Notes: generated by a model from the letters alone, not told the origin. A stretch of 64,000 nucleotides of DNA from Candidatus Kapaibacterium sp. (GCA_025455065.1 JALONG010000006.1:62001-126000); one strand, 5' to 3'; positions 35,820 to 43,536 are shown, counted from the stretch's first letter. Translations and numbers: made by a program.

Positions 35820-36563
35820 ATGCCCATTCAAGCTATCACCATTGATTTTTGGAACACGTTGTACGATTCACGCGGTGGCGAAGGACGCGACAAAGACCGC
35901 TTCACGACCATTATGACCAATGCCGAGCGGCTTGGGCACAGTATTGACGCTGCACAACTCAAAGCCGCGCAAAAAGCCGCATGGGAACATTTTAACGTTG
36001 TTTGGCGTGAGGAAAAGCGTACTCCTTCAACGCGCTCAATGGTGCAGTTTCTGTGGGAAAATCTTGCTATTGCGGCAGATGCAAAAGCGCTTGATGAAGT
36101 AACTACGTCGTTTGAGGAGGGTATTTTGCAGCATCCGCCGTCGTTATTGCCCGGCGCACGAGAAACGGTGATGCTTTTGGCGGAATCGCACTATATCGCG
36201 CTCATTTCCGATACGGCATTTTCTCCCGGACGAGTGTTAAAGCGGATTATGGAGCGTGACGGCATTGCACAGTATTTTTCGGCATTTAGCTTTAGCGACG
36301 AAACAGGTGTCTCGAAACCCCATGAAATCGCATATTCCACAGCGCTCAAGGGTGCTTCCTGTGCGCCTGAATCGGCAGTACACATTGGCGACATTGAGCG
36401 CACCGATATTGAGGGTGCAAAAAATTATGGGATGAAGGCTATTCTTTTTGCCGGAGATCCCAATGCACGAATGAATGACGAACACAAAGACCTGCCAACC
36501 CGCGCTGATGCTCGTGCCGAAGCATGGGCAGACATTCCGCGACTTGTGCAAATATTCCAATAA
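35820..36563 (+). CDS. HAD-superfamily hydrolase with altered nucleophile motif
   Basis: A 247-residue haloacid-dehalogenase-like protein. Motif I reads ITIDFWNTLYD: the first Asp nucleophile is kept, but the second Asp (general acid/base of phosphatases) is Trp. Motif II is ALISDTAFSP, motif III falls in GVSKPHEIAY, and motif IV is VHIGDIERTDIEGAKNYG. Loss of the second Asp is the pattern in haloacid dehalogenases and other non-phosphatase members, so this protein may not be a phosphatase. Convergent with gatA, 17 bases away. Substrate unknown. Confidence 0.85.
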   Translation: MPIQAITIDFWNTLYDSRGGEGRDKDRFTTIMTNAERLGHSIDAAQLKAAQKAAWEHFNVVWREEKRTPSTRSMVQFLWENLAIAADAKALDEVTTSFEEGILQHPPSLLPGARETVMLLAESHYIALISDTAFSPGRVLKRIMERDGIAQYFSAFSFSDETGVSKPHEIAYSTALKGASCAPESAVHIGDIERTDIEGAKNYGMKAILFAGDPNARMNDEHKDLPTRADARAEAWADIPRLVQIFQ

Positions 36564-36567
36564 TACT

Positions 36568-36595
36568 TCCCCCTTTGCCCTTATCCCTTTGCCCT
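36568..36595 (-). repeat. Heptanucleotide tandem repeat across the gatA stop codon
   Basis: Read on the minus strand, four units of AGGGNNN: AGGGCAA, AGGGATA, AGGGCAA, AGGGGGA. The gatA TAA lies inside the second and third units (GGGATAAGGG). The same unit family follows folC at 2164-2212. Confidence 0.8.
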
Positions 36596-37996
36596 TTCAA
36601 GGTGGTACGCCACATTCAGGAGTTTTTCTTCGGCAAAGTGGTTTGCCTGTAATTGCATTCCAATCGGAAGCCCGCTAGAACTTTTTCCGGCAGGGATGCT
36701 AATGCCCGGAACACCGCCGAGGTTTGCCGATACGGTAAAAATATCCTCAAGATACATTGCAAGTGGGTCTGAAGTCTTTTCGCCGATTTTGAAGGGAGGC
36801 GTAGGAGCATTCGGCGTTAAGAAAATATCCGCCTTTTGGAACATTTCTTTGTAGTCATTGTAAATAAGGCGGCGTACTTTCAATGCCTTCGTGTAATAAG
36901 CATCGTAATAGCCTGATGAAAGCACGTAATTTCCAATCATAATTCGCCGTTTGACCTCTGCACCGAAGCCTTCGGAGCGGGTTGCGGTGGTAACTTCGCC
37001 GTCAGCGCCGATTTTACGCGCTCCATAGCGCACACCGTCGTAACGGGAAAGATTGGAAGAGGCTTCTGCCGTTGCAACGATATAGTAGGTGGGAATAACT
37101 GCCGACATATACTGCATTGCATGAGTAATCACCTGTGCGCCAAGAGATTTCAAGCGCTCCAGTGTTTGGTGATACACGCGCAATACTTCTGCGTCGCAGC
37201 CTGCAAGTTGCTCTTCCGGCAGCACGGCAACGGTCAGGGGTGATAGCGGTTCTTTCAAACTCGTGAGTGTGTGCTGCTGGGCGTGATGAGAACTCGTTGC
37301 ATCGCGCTCATCGAAGCCATTAACAGCATCGTACAAGAGTGCCGCATCTTCAACCGTAGAGCCGAATTGCCCGATTTGGTCAAGTGATGAACCGTATGCT
37401 ACTAAGCCGTACCGCGAAACACGTCCGTAGGTAGGTTTTAAGCCCACAACGCCACAAAACGAAGCCGGAAGCCTCACCGAGCCGCCTGTATCGCTGCCGA
37501 GCGCCGTGTGGCACATTTCCGCCGCAACCGCAGCCGCAGAGCCACCTGAAGAGCCGCCCGGGACGTAATCAGTGTTTACGGGGTTACGCACTGCACCAAA
37601 CGCGGAATTTTCATTGGATGAACCCATAGCAAACTCATCTAAATTTGCTTTGCCGACAATGACTGCACCGTTAGCTTTTAAGCGCTCTACAACGGTTGCG
37701 TCGTAAATCGGTACAAAATTTTCGAGGATTTTCGATGCACAGGTCGTGCGCTGCCCTTTGGTGGAGATATTGTCTTTCACAGCGACAACCATGCCTTCTA
37801 ATGGACGCGCAGAGCCGTCTGCAAAGCGTTTGTCGCTTTCTGCGGCTTGTTTGCGAGCTTCGTCGTTATTCACGCTTATCATGGCGTTAATAGTGGGGTT
37901 TTTGCTTTCAATCGTTGAAAGAAAATGCTCTAACGTTGCGGAACAGCTTGTTTCGTTGGCAATGCGGGCGGTGCGAAATGCGGAGTAAGATTTCAT
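36581..37996 (-). CDS. gatA: Asp-tRNA(Asn)/Glu-tRNA(Gln) amidotransferase subunit A
   Basis: Amidase subunit of GatCAB, which makes Gln-tRNA or Asn-tRNA from misacylated precursors. The Ser-cisSer-Lys catalytic set is seen in VAVKDNISTKG (Lys), YVPGGSSGGSAAAVAAEMC (cis-Ser) and LGSDTGGSVRLPASFCGVVG (Ser nucleophile). PTYGRVSRYGLVAYGSSLDQ is the amidase-signature end. Length 471 is normal. gatB and gatC are not adjacent, so the complex is encoded at several loci. It is the last gene of a minus-strand train behind the tat genes. The 3' end lies in a heptamer repeat. Confidence 0.96.
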   Translation of the reverse strand: MKSYSAFRTARIANETSCSATLEHFLSTIESKNPTINAMISVNNDEARKQAAESDKRFADGSARPLEGMVVAVKDNISTKGQRTTCASKILENFVPIYDATVVERLKANGAVIVGKANLDEFAMGSSNENSAFGAVRNPVNTDYVPGGSSGGSAAAVAAEMCHTALGSDTGGSVRLPASFCGVVGLKPTYGRVSRYGLVAYGSSLDQIGQFGSTVEDAALLYDAVNGFDERDATSSHHAQQHTLTSLKEPLSPLTVAVLPEEQLAGCDAEVLRVYHQTLERLKSLGAQVITHAMQYMSAVIPTYYIVATAEASSNLSRYDGVRYGARKIGADGEVTTATRSEGFGAEVKRRIMIGNYVLSSGYYDAYYTKALKVRRLIYNDYKEMFQKADIFLTPNAPTPPFKIGEKTSDPLAMYLEDIFTVSANLGGVPGISIPAGKSSSGLPIGMQLQANHFAEEKLLNVAYHLERAKG

Positions 37997-38055
37997 GCGG
38001 GAATTAAATGTTTTTTTTTTGCGGGGTATCGGTCAAAGTGTTGAATGGGTCTTGA

Positions 38056-38541
38056 TTATGCGCCATTTGTCGAGATGTCATTTTTTGAAATTTCGTTTGT
38101 CGAGATGTCGTTTGTCGAAATCCTGTTTTCGGCGGGGCGAATAACCATTTTGGGAGCAGAATCGCTTAGTGATGTGCTACTTCCTGCGTTTGACGGTGTT
38201 GGTACATTACTTGGCGTATTTTCGGTAGAGGTTGCTGTCTGTGACTCTGTATGCGCTTCAAACGGCGTTTGCGCGGTGTCTTGCGGAAACGAATCCATGT
38301 AGCGCTCAAACTTGGGAAGTTCATTTGTTGAGGTATCAGCGTTTTCGGGCTGCTTTTGGACGATTTCATCAACTTCGTCCGCCATTGCGTTCAAATTTCG
38401 CTGAAACTCCGTCTGGACGTTGCGTAAATGCGACATCCCTTTGCCAAATGACCGTGCTAATTCGGGCAGTTTTTCCGGTCCGAAAAGCAGTAAAATGGCA
38501 ATTACTACGAGCAAAAGTTCTCCGCCGCCAACGTCAAACAT
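38056..38541 (-). CDS. tatB: TatA/TatB-family twin-arginine translocase subunit
   Basis: A 161-residue protein: MFDVGGGELLLVVIAILLLF is the short transmembrane helix, GPEKLPELARSFGKGMSHLR the FGP hinge and amphipathic helix. An acidic linker and a Ser/Thr/Asn-rich tail of about 90 residues follow, longer than in TatA and more like TatB. The extreme C-terminus is four near-perfect 15-base repeats (ISTND, ISTNE, ISKND, ISTNG at 38062-38121). It is part of a run of three small membrane genes (tatA, a Tat-like gene, this one). Inner-membrane component that receives folded substrates with twin-Arg signals; TatC is not in the window. A/B assignment is inference. Confidence 0.85.
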   Translation of the reverse strand: MFDVGGGELLLVVIAILLLFGPEKLPELARSFGKGMSHLRNVQTEFQRNLNAMADEVDEIVQKQPENADTSTNELPKFERYMDSFPQDTAQTPFEAHTESQTATSTENTPSNVPTPSNAGSSTSLSDSAPKMVIRPAENRISTNDISTNEISKNDISTNGA

Positions 38542-38598
38542 TGTATTTTAGTCTTGAGTGTAACATACTGAGTTTTTGTGCTTACAAGCGCAAATTCA

Positions 38599-38778
38599 TT
38601 ATTTCTGAGAATCCTTGCGAAGTCGCTCTACTTCTTGCTCCAAGTTCGTAACTGCTTCGGTAAGGGTTTTGAGACGGCGATAGAATATAATAGCAAGAAC
38701 AAAGGGCGTTGCTTGCCACAACAAGGAGAGTATTGCAATAGATCCAAATGCCAATTCGCCACCACCAACATTAAACAT
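38599..38778 (-). CDS. Tat-like small membrane protein with coiled-coil tail
   Basis: A 59-residue open frame not covered by any longer frame of its strand. It begins MFNVGGGELAFGSIAILSLL, nearly the same first nine residues as the neighbouring TatB-like protein, then WQATPFVLAIIFYRRL. The FG hinge of Tat proteins is absent, and in place of the amphipathic helix there is a short coiled coil (TEAVTNLEQEVERL). One transmembrane helix, possibly two short ones. It sits 39 bases after tatA and 57 before tatB, same strand. Either a diverged Tat subunit or an accessory. Coding potential rests on the N-terminal similarity, the spacing and the complete frame. Confidence 0.62.
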   Translation of the reverse strand: MFNVGGGELAFGSIAILSLLWQATPFVLAIIFYRRLKTLTEAVTNLEQEVERLRKDSQK

Positions 38779-38817
38779 AACGGTATCTCAAAAAAATGAA
38801 TAAAAAGACAGCTTTTC

Positions 38818-38982
38818 TTACGCTTGTTTTTTCTCTTTTTCGTCATCGTTGTTTGCTGCTTTCTTAAATTCCTTGATTCCGGTGCCAAGACCTTTCATTA
38901 ATTCAGGAATTTTATTGTAGCCAAAAAGAAGGATAACCAAAAAGGCAATCACGAGGATTTCGGGTGTTCCAAAGCCAAACAT
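38818..38982 (-). CDS. tatA: Sec-independent translocase subunit TatA
   Basis: A 54-residue protein: [20 protein letters not shown] is the transmembrane helix, [20 protein letters not shown] the hinge and amphipathic helix with the G-x(2)K-x-PEL pattern, ending in an acidic/basic [11 protein letters not shown] tail. This is textbook TatA, which forms the transport pore for folded proteins. It is too short for long-frame searches. It opens a run tatA, Tat-like, tatB, gatA on the minus strand, preceded by a toxin-antitoxin pair and recA. Confidence 0.93.
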   Translation of the reverse strand: MFGFGTPEILVIAFLVILLFGYNKIPELMKGLGTGIKEFKKAANNDDEKEKKQA

Positions 38983-39045
38983 AGTGGTAGGGGATGAAAG
39001 TGAAAAAAGATGGTTCCGAAGAAAAACAGAAGACTGGCGAGAAAG

Positions 39046-39330
39046 TTACGACCATTTTCTTGGGCGACGGCGAACATGACCTATGGACAAAATGATGATA
39101 ATGTCAGTATCTATGCGGTAGAAAAGTGCAAATGGAAAGTTTTTTATGAGGAATCGCCTTGTTTTAGCTTTTCCAACCAGTACGCCCGATTTGGGCAACA
39201 TTTCAATTTGCGACAGGGCTGCTGAAACTTCAACCATAAATGTTGATGCTAAATCTGAAGTCAGTGCCTTGTAAAATTCAAACGCTTCTTCCAGCTCTTT
39301 CTCTGCAATAGGTAGAAACTCAATTCGCAT
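39046..39330 (-). CDS. RelE/ParE-family toxin
   Basis: A 94-residue RelE/ParE-fold protein: the start MRIEFLPIAEKELEEAFEFY, the middle FMVEVSAALSQIEMLPKSGV and the end FALFYRIDTDIIIILSIGHV plus RRRP are the family layout. RelE members cut mRNA on the ribosome and ParE members poison gyrase; which applies here cannot be told. Its antitoxin gene is 19 bases upstream on the same strand. The pair lies between recA and tatA. Confidence 0.9.
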   Translation of the reverse strand: MRIEFLPIAEKELEEAFEFYKALTSDLASTFMVEVSAALSQIEMLPKSGVLVGKAKTRRFLIKNFPFALFYRIDTDIIIILSIGHVRRRPRKWS

Positions 39331-39349
39331 TGTCTTCTTGTGTCAGGTT

Positions 39350-39574
39350 TTAACTTTCAAGGCGTTGTGCAAGTTTGTACAATACTTCCGAAGCAGGAAT
39401 AGAGCGCTTATCCTTGAGGTACTGCTCATAACGCTCCTCAGAAAGAGAAGCCCAGAGAGCGCTTGTATCATCGCTCTCCGAGCTGTCCATTGATGCCAAT
39501 AACTCCATGACCAACGCCGCACGGTCGCGGATTGGTAATCGCATTGCGGAATCTCGCAGTTCTTGGTGTGTCAT
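39350..39574 (-). CDS. Addiction-module antitoxin of the RelE/ParE-type pair
   Basis: A 74-residue protein (MTHQELRDSAMRLPIRDRAA, then LVMELLASMD) with the helical pattern of the addiction-module component family (PF09720-type), which pairs with RelE/ParE toxins. The mid region ALWASLSEERYEQYLKDKRS is typical. The start is set at ATG 39574; the open frame extends upstream into the recA end. It lies 31 bases behind recA and may be read through from it. Confidence 0.83.
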   Translation of the reverse strand: MTHQELRDSAMRLPIRDRAALVMELLASMDSSESDDTSALWASLSEERYEQYLKDKRSIPASEVLYKLAQRLES

Positions 39575-39605
39575 GGCAAAAAAATATGCAAAGGTTATTA
39601 CTAAT

Positions 39606-40742
39606 CTACTCTTCCACACTTGCTGCTGCGCCGCTTCCGGCAGGCTGATTCGCAAGTTGCGTGAGTTTTTGTTTTACGTCTTCTTCTAAGTGTGCAAGCA
39701 ATTTCGGATTTTCTTTGAGGATAATCCGCATAGAATCTCGTCCTTGAGCGCGTTCATCGCGGTAGCTGAACCACGAACCGCTTTTGGCAATAATTTTGTG
39801 TTCAAGCGCAAGGTCAATCATGTCACCGAGTTTGGAGATGCCTTCGTTGTACATGATGTCGAACTCAACTTCTTTGAAGGGCGGCGCAACCTTGTTTTTC
39901 ACAACTTTGATGCGCACACGATTACCAACGGTTTGGTCGCCTTCTTTAATCATGTCTTTGCGGCGAATATCCATGCGCACAGACGCATAAAACTTGAGCG
40001 CGTTACCGCCTGTTGTCGTTTCGGGATTACCGTACATTACGCCGATTTTCGAGCGTAATTGATTGGTAAACATAACGGTTGTTTTCGATAAGCCGATAGC
40101 TGCATTGAGTTTGCGCATTGCTTGGGACATAAGCCGTGCGTGGGAACCCATTTGTGCATCGCCCATGTCGCCTTCGATTTCCACACGCGGCGTGAGTGCT
40201 GCAACGGAGTCAATGATGATAACATCAATCGCATTGGAGCGGACAAGCGTTTCGACGATTTCCAGCGCCTGCTCGCCAAATTCGGGCTGCGCAAGCAGCA
40301 AATTGCTCAAATCAACGCCTAAACGCTTTGCATACTGAACATCCAATGCGTGTTCGGTATCAACAAACGCGGCAACACCGCCATTCTTCTGTGCTTCAGC
40401 GATAACGTGCAAACAAATTGTGGTTTTTCCCGACGATTCCGGTCCGTAAATTTCAATAATCCTTCCGCGCGGCACACCGCCAATACCGATAGCATTATCC
40501 AGCGAAATACATCCTGTTGAAATTGCATCTATCGGCACAACCGCCTTTTCGCTCAGGCGCATAATGGAGCCTTTGCCGTGGTCTTTCTCTATTTGCTCTA
40601 TTGCTGCTTGGAGGGCTTTTTTGCGAGCATCACTCGCGCTTACTGTTTCGCCTTTTTCTTTTTCTGCTTTGCCCTCGGCTTTGCTATCGGCTTTGCCGTC
40701 TGCTTTTGCAGATTTTACACTTTCTTCTTTCTCTTTCGCCAT
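39606..40742 (-). CDS. recA: Recombinase RecA with charged N-terminal extension
   Basis: DNA strand exchange and SOS coprotease. Walker A is [13 protein letters not shown], the Walker B region [20 protein letters not shown], the L2 loop [20 protein letters not shown] plus [13 protein letters not shown]. The family core begins at [20 protein letters not shown]; before it are about 36 extra residues made of repeated K-A-[DE]-[GS] words ([16 protein letters not shown]), unusual for RecA. The C-terminus is also low-complexity. Followed on the same strand by a toxin-antitoxin pair and the tat genes. A promoter with TTG and TAATTTAG lies about 95 bases upstream. No LexA box was recognised. Confidence 0.97.
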   Translation of the reverse strand: MAKEKEESVKSAKADGKADSKAEGKAEKEKGETVSASDARKKALQAAIEQIEKDHGKGSIMRLSEKAVVPIDAISTGCISLDNAIGIGGVPRGRIIEIYGPESSGKTTICLHVIAEAQKNGGVAAFVDTEHALDVQYAKRLGVDLSNLLLAQPEFGEQALEIVETLVRSNAIDVIIIDSVAALTPRVEIEGDMGDAQMGSHARLMSQAMRKLNAAIGLSKTTVMFTNQLRSKIGVMYGNPETTTGGNALKFYASVRMDIRRKDMIKEGDQTVGNRVRIKVVKNKVAPPFKEVEFDIMYNEGISKLGDMIDLALEHKIIAKSGSWFSYRDERAQGRDSMRIILKENPKLLAHLEEDVKQKLTQLANQPAGSGAAASVEE

Positions 40743-40835
40743 GGTGATTCCTCACTTTGCAAGATTTTGCCATAGTGCAGCATTACAAGACAATGCTGTT
40801 ACTACGGCTTGTTAAAAAAAAACATGAACATGGGG

Positions 40836-40866
40836 CTAAATTACCACAAGTTTCGTTTTCCGACAA
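40836..40866 (-). promoter_or_regulatory. Probable recA promoter
   Basis: On the minus strand, TTG (40864-40866), a 20-base spacer and TAATTTAG (40836-40843), one base off the TAnnTTTG consensus. The ATG lies about 93 bases downstream. The rest of the gap 40743-41039 holds a palindrome near 40985 and no gene. Confidence 0.45.
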
Positions 40867-40984
40867 GTTTTTCGCAATTTTGCTCTCAGGCGCATTAGTG
40901 CTGTCCTCGAATGATAGTAATGAGTGTTTTTGAGCGGAAGTAAAAGCAGCAGATTAGGTTTTTTCGATAAAAAAATGTACTTTA

Positions 40985-40998
40985 GTTGATATATCAAC
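40985..40998. promoter_or_regulatory. Perfect 14-bp palindrome, candidate operator
   Basis: GTTGATATATCAAC, identical on both strands. It begins at the last base of a TACTTTAG box (40978-40985), which resembles the Bacteroidota -7 element for the MauE/DoxX gene (ATG 41040). Two direct copies of ACTATTGTTGA follow at about 40997 and 41011. The geometry suggests a regulator site covering the promoter. Confidence 0.5.
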
Positions 40999-41039
40999 TA
41001 TTGTTGAGTAACTATTGTTGAATTTTCGAGGAATAGTTT

Positions 41040-41528
41040 ATGCAAACGATACTTTTTCATCCTGTCATTATCCTTGCAGCTCGCTTGGTGCTTGGTTCGG
41101 TGTTTGTGATTGCCGGTGTCGAAAAAATTGTCAATCCCAATGCCTTCGCCAAAGCAATCAATAATTATCAAATGCTCCCTTACGGCGCATTAAACCTCAT
41201 GGCGCTGGTGCTTCCTTGGTTGGAAGTGCTGGCGGGCGTGTTTTTGATTTTTGGTGTGCGTCTTCGCGCAAGTTCGGCTGTGGTCGCAGCAATGCTCGTT
41301 GTATTTCTCATTGCTATCGGTTCTGCAATGGCGAGGGGTTTGAGCATCGAATGTGGTTGTTATTCGCAAGGCGGCGGGGAAAAAGTCGGTTGGAAAAAAG
41401 TTTTTGAAGATGTCGCTTTGCTCATTCTTGCCGTGCAGATATTTGCTGCTGCGACAGTGCGAGATATTCTGCCCTTTTCGTTTGAAGCAATCCGGCAGCC
41501 GGAGAGTGCTACGGCACAACATTCGTAA
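41040..41528 (+). CDS. MauE/DoxX family membrane protein
   Basis: A 162-residue inner-membrane protein with four transmembrane helices. LVLGSVFVIAGVEKIVNPNA and FAKAINNYQMLPYGALNL near the start and VLPWLEVLAGVFLIFGVRLR in helix 2 are the DoxX/MauE pattern; IECGCYSQGG between helices 3 and 4 holds two Cys that may be redox active. MauE-type proteins help form disulfides in methylamine dehydrogenase or act in quinone-linked redox. No mau genes are nearby. Preceded by a palindrome likely to be a control site and followed by a terminator. Confidence 0.87.
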   Translation: MQTILFHPVIILAARLVLGSVFVIAGVEKIVNPNAFAKAINNYQMLPYGALNLMALVLPWLEVLAGVFLIFGVRLRASSAVVAAMLVVFLIAIGSAMARGLSIECGCYSQGGGEKVGWKKVFEDVALLILAVQIFAAATVRDILPFSFEAIRQPESATAQHS

Positions 41529-41552
41529 TCATATCTGATACTTTATTCGCGC

Positions 41553-41592
41553 AAAAGGCTTGTAGAAAAAGGTTCTGCAAGCCTTTTCTTGT
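41553..41592 (+). terminator. Rho-independent-type terminator
   Basis: Stem AAAAGGCTTG (41553-41562) and CAAGCCTTTT (41578-41587), 15-base loop, followed by CTTGTTT. Lies 25 bases past the MauE/DoxX stop. Confidence 0.7.
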
Positions 41593-41650
41593 TTACAACT
41601 ATTTTTCCGATGACAACAATTTTACCACTCAAATAACCCAACGAACTCCG

Positions 41651-41658
41651 TATCTTTG
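41651..41658 (+). promoter_or_regulatory. Promoter -7 box of the histidine kinase
   Basis: TATCTTTG matches TAnnTTTG, 50 bases before the kinase ATG (41709). The -33 element is not clear. Confidence 0.5.
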
Positions 41659-41708
41659 TAAATTGTTGTCTTTTTCTTTTTCACAGGTAGTTTTCAGCAC
41701 ACAGCGCA

Positions 41709-43370
41709 ATGACACAAATTGAACATCAAGCATTCAACGCACTTGCCGTAGGGGTCTTTGCCTTAGACAAATACTACACCGTACGGGCGTGGAACAGTCG
41801 CTTGTCCGAATGGACGGGGCTGGAAGCGGGCGCACTTGTGGGGACGGATATTCGTTTGTGGTTTGCGCATTGGCGGGCAAATGATTTTCGGGATGCGCTT
41901 AGTGCAATTTGGCAAACAAAAGAACTGGTGAATTTAGAAAGCCTACCAAGCGTGATTCCATCCTATTTTCAAGGAAGTACGCAGCGCACAAAACTTGCTT
42001 CAGCTCGGCTGTACACGGCTGCGGACGGCGAAACGGTTGCGCTTTTCACGTTGCAAGACATCACACCGCAAGCGCAAGAAATTGAGCATTTCAAAACATC
42101 TATGGTGGAAATTGAGGAAGCATGGCGCAATGACGAGGAAATACGCATTTTGAACGAAGAGTTGGAAAAGCGTGTAGAAGAGCGTACCGAAGAATTGGCG
42201 CGTTTGAACAACGCCTTAACCAAAGAAATTACCGTCCGCAAGCAAGTTGAAGAGGCGTTTCGGCATAGCGAGCATCTACTTTCGCTCATTTTTGAAAATG
42301 CTGCTGTTGGTTTGGCGTTATTGCACCAAAACGGTCGCTATATCCGATTAAATCAGATGTTTTGCCGCATCTTTGGTTTTAGCGTGGAAGAACTGTTGGG
42401 TAAACATTTTGCGTACCTGTATGCAGAAGAAGAGCGTACCGCAGCTATTGAACGTTGGGAGCAGATAATTCACGGAGAAACTACGACGTTAAGCGGCGAC
42501 CGTCATTTCAAACTTCGTAATGGAAACGAAATAGATATTTATTTTACCACTGTCCGTTTTACGACTGCCGACGGTGAAGTTCGCGTCATTACTACAGGAA
42601 CGGATATTACTGAAATCAAACGTGCAGAAGAGGAAATGCGGCTTGCGCTGGAGCGTGAGCAGGAGTTGAATAAGCTGAAAGCGAACTTTGTAACGGCTGT
42701 TTCGCATGAGTTTAGAACGCCGCTGACGGTGATTTTTTCTTCCTCAGAAATTTTGCAAGCCCAGCCGAATATGGTGCAAGAAAAGCGCGAAAAAATGCAC
42801 TTTCAAATTGAGCGCAGTGTCAAGCGGATGACCGAATTGCTGGATGAAGTCGTGTTTATTGAACGCAGTATGCGAGAGCGCACCATTGCTTTCCCCAGAC
42901 CGAATAATATCTACAAAATTGTTGCCGATGTTATTGCCGAATTGGAGGTTTTCGACCGTCAGCAACATTCAATCAGCGTACAATACATCGGCTTTGAGGG
43001 CGAACCGGGTAATAATAATCCGGCGTTTGTTTTGCCACTTGATGCAGGTTTGGTGCGCCCTGTGGTTAGTCATCTGCTGAGTAACGCCTTGAAGTTTTCT
43101 CCTCCCGAAACGCCTGTGAAAATGATTCTGGAGCGCACACAAAAAGATTTGCGAATCACTGTGAAAGACAAAGGAATTGGCATCCCAGAGCATGAGCAGT
43201 CCTATATTTACGACCTCTTTTTCCGTGCAAGCAATGTTGGTATAACGCAAGGTACAGGTATGGGACTGACTATCGTCAAACGCTGTGTGGATGCGCATGG
43301 CGGCGTTGTGATGTGCGATAGTCACCTAACGACCGGAACGGTGTTTCGGGTGCAGATACCGTTACAATAG
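41709..43370 (+). CDS. Cytoplasmic PAS-domain sensor histidine kinase
   Basis: A 553-residue kinase with no transmembrane helix. PAS-like domain 1 occupies residues 1-120 (FALDKYYTVRAWNSRLSEWT), a coiled-coil linker with EELEKRVEERTEELARLNNA follows, then PAS 2 at about 190-310 with a PAC end (ITTGTDITEIKRAEEEM). The dimerisation/phosphoacceptor motif is AVSHEFRTPLTVIFS (His near 332), the ATPase has SHLLSNALKFSPPE (N box), VKDKGIGIPEHE (G1) and TGMGLTIVKRCVDAHGG (G2). It would autophosphorylate and pass phosphate to a response regulator, none of which is nearby: an orphan kinase. The last 18 bases, including the TAG stop, are the first unit of a tandem repeat. Confidence 0.95.
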   Translation: MTQIEHQAFNALAVGVFALDKYYTVRAWNSRLSEWTGLEAGALVGTDIRLWFAHWRANDFRDALSAIWQTKELVNLESLPSVIPSYFQGSTQRTKLASARLYTAADGETVALFTLQDITPQAQEIEHFKTSMVEIEEAWRNDEEIRILNEELEKRVEERTEELARLNNALTKEITVRKQVEEAFRHSEHLLSLIFENAAVGLALLHQNGRYIRLNQMFCRIFGFSVEELLGKHFAYLYAEEERTAAIERWEQIIHGETTTLSGDRHFKLRNGNEIDIYFTTVRFTTADGEVRVITTGTDITEIKRAEEEMRLALEREQELNKLKANFVTAVSHEFRTPLTVIFSSSEILQAQPNMVQEKREKMHFQIERSVKRMTELLDEVVFIERSMRERTIAFPRPNNIYKIVADVIAELEVFDRQQHSISVQYIGFEGEPGNNNPAFVLPLDAGLVRPVVSHLLSNALKFSPPETPVKMILERTQKDLRITVKDKGIGIPEHEQSYIYDLFFRASNVGITQGTGMGLTIVKRCVDAHGGVVMCDSHLTTGTVFRVQIPLQ

Positions 43371-43463
43371 CAGATACCGTTACAATAGCAGATACCGTTA
43401 CAATAGCAGATACCGTTACAATAGCAGATACCGTTACAATAGCAGATACCACCGTTACAATAA
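43353..43463 (+). repeat. 18-bp tandem repeat that starts with the kinase stop codon
   Basis: Five exact copies of CAGATACCGTTACAATAG (43353-43442) plus one 21-base variant with ACC inserted (43443-43463). The first copy is the end of the histidine kinase gene (Q-I-P-L-Q-stop), so each later copy repeats the stop in frame. On the other strand the unit gives an open repeat (SAIVTV), which I consider non-coding. No gene before the next ATG at 43537. Confidence 0.9.
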
Positions 43464-43536
43464 ATGAACCCGTTTCCTTTGTTGCTGCTACGTTTTTTTC
43501 TGCCAAGATTTGTTGAATACCATACAAGCCCTTATT

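Noticed and set aside
35592-35831. 79-codon minus-strand frame with Pro/Gly-rich end
   Set aside because: No ribosome-binding site, spans a terminator-like hairpin and overlaps the HAD start.
38628-38888. 86-codon minus-strand frame over the tat genes
   Set aside because: Different frame from tatA and the Tat-like gene, which carry recognisable N-termini; the long frame is Lys-rich noise.
43353-43463. Possible CRISPR array
   Set aside because: Units of 18 bases are contiguous, with no spacers of varying sequence, and begin inside a coding region.
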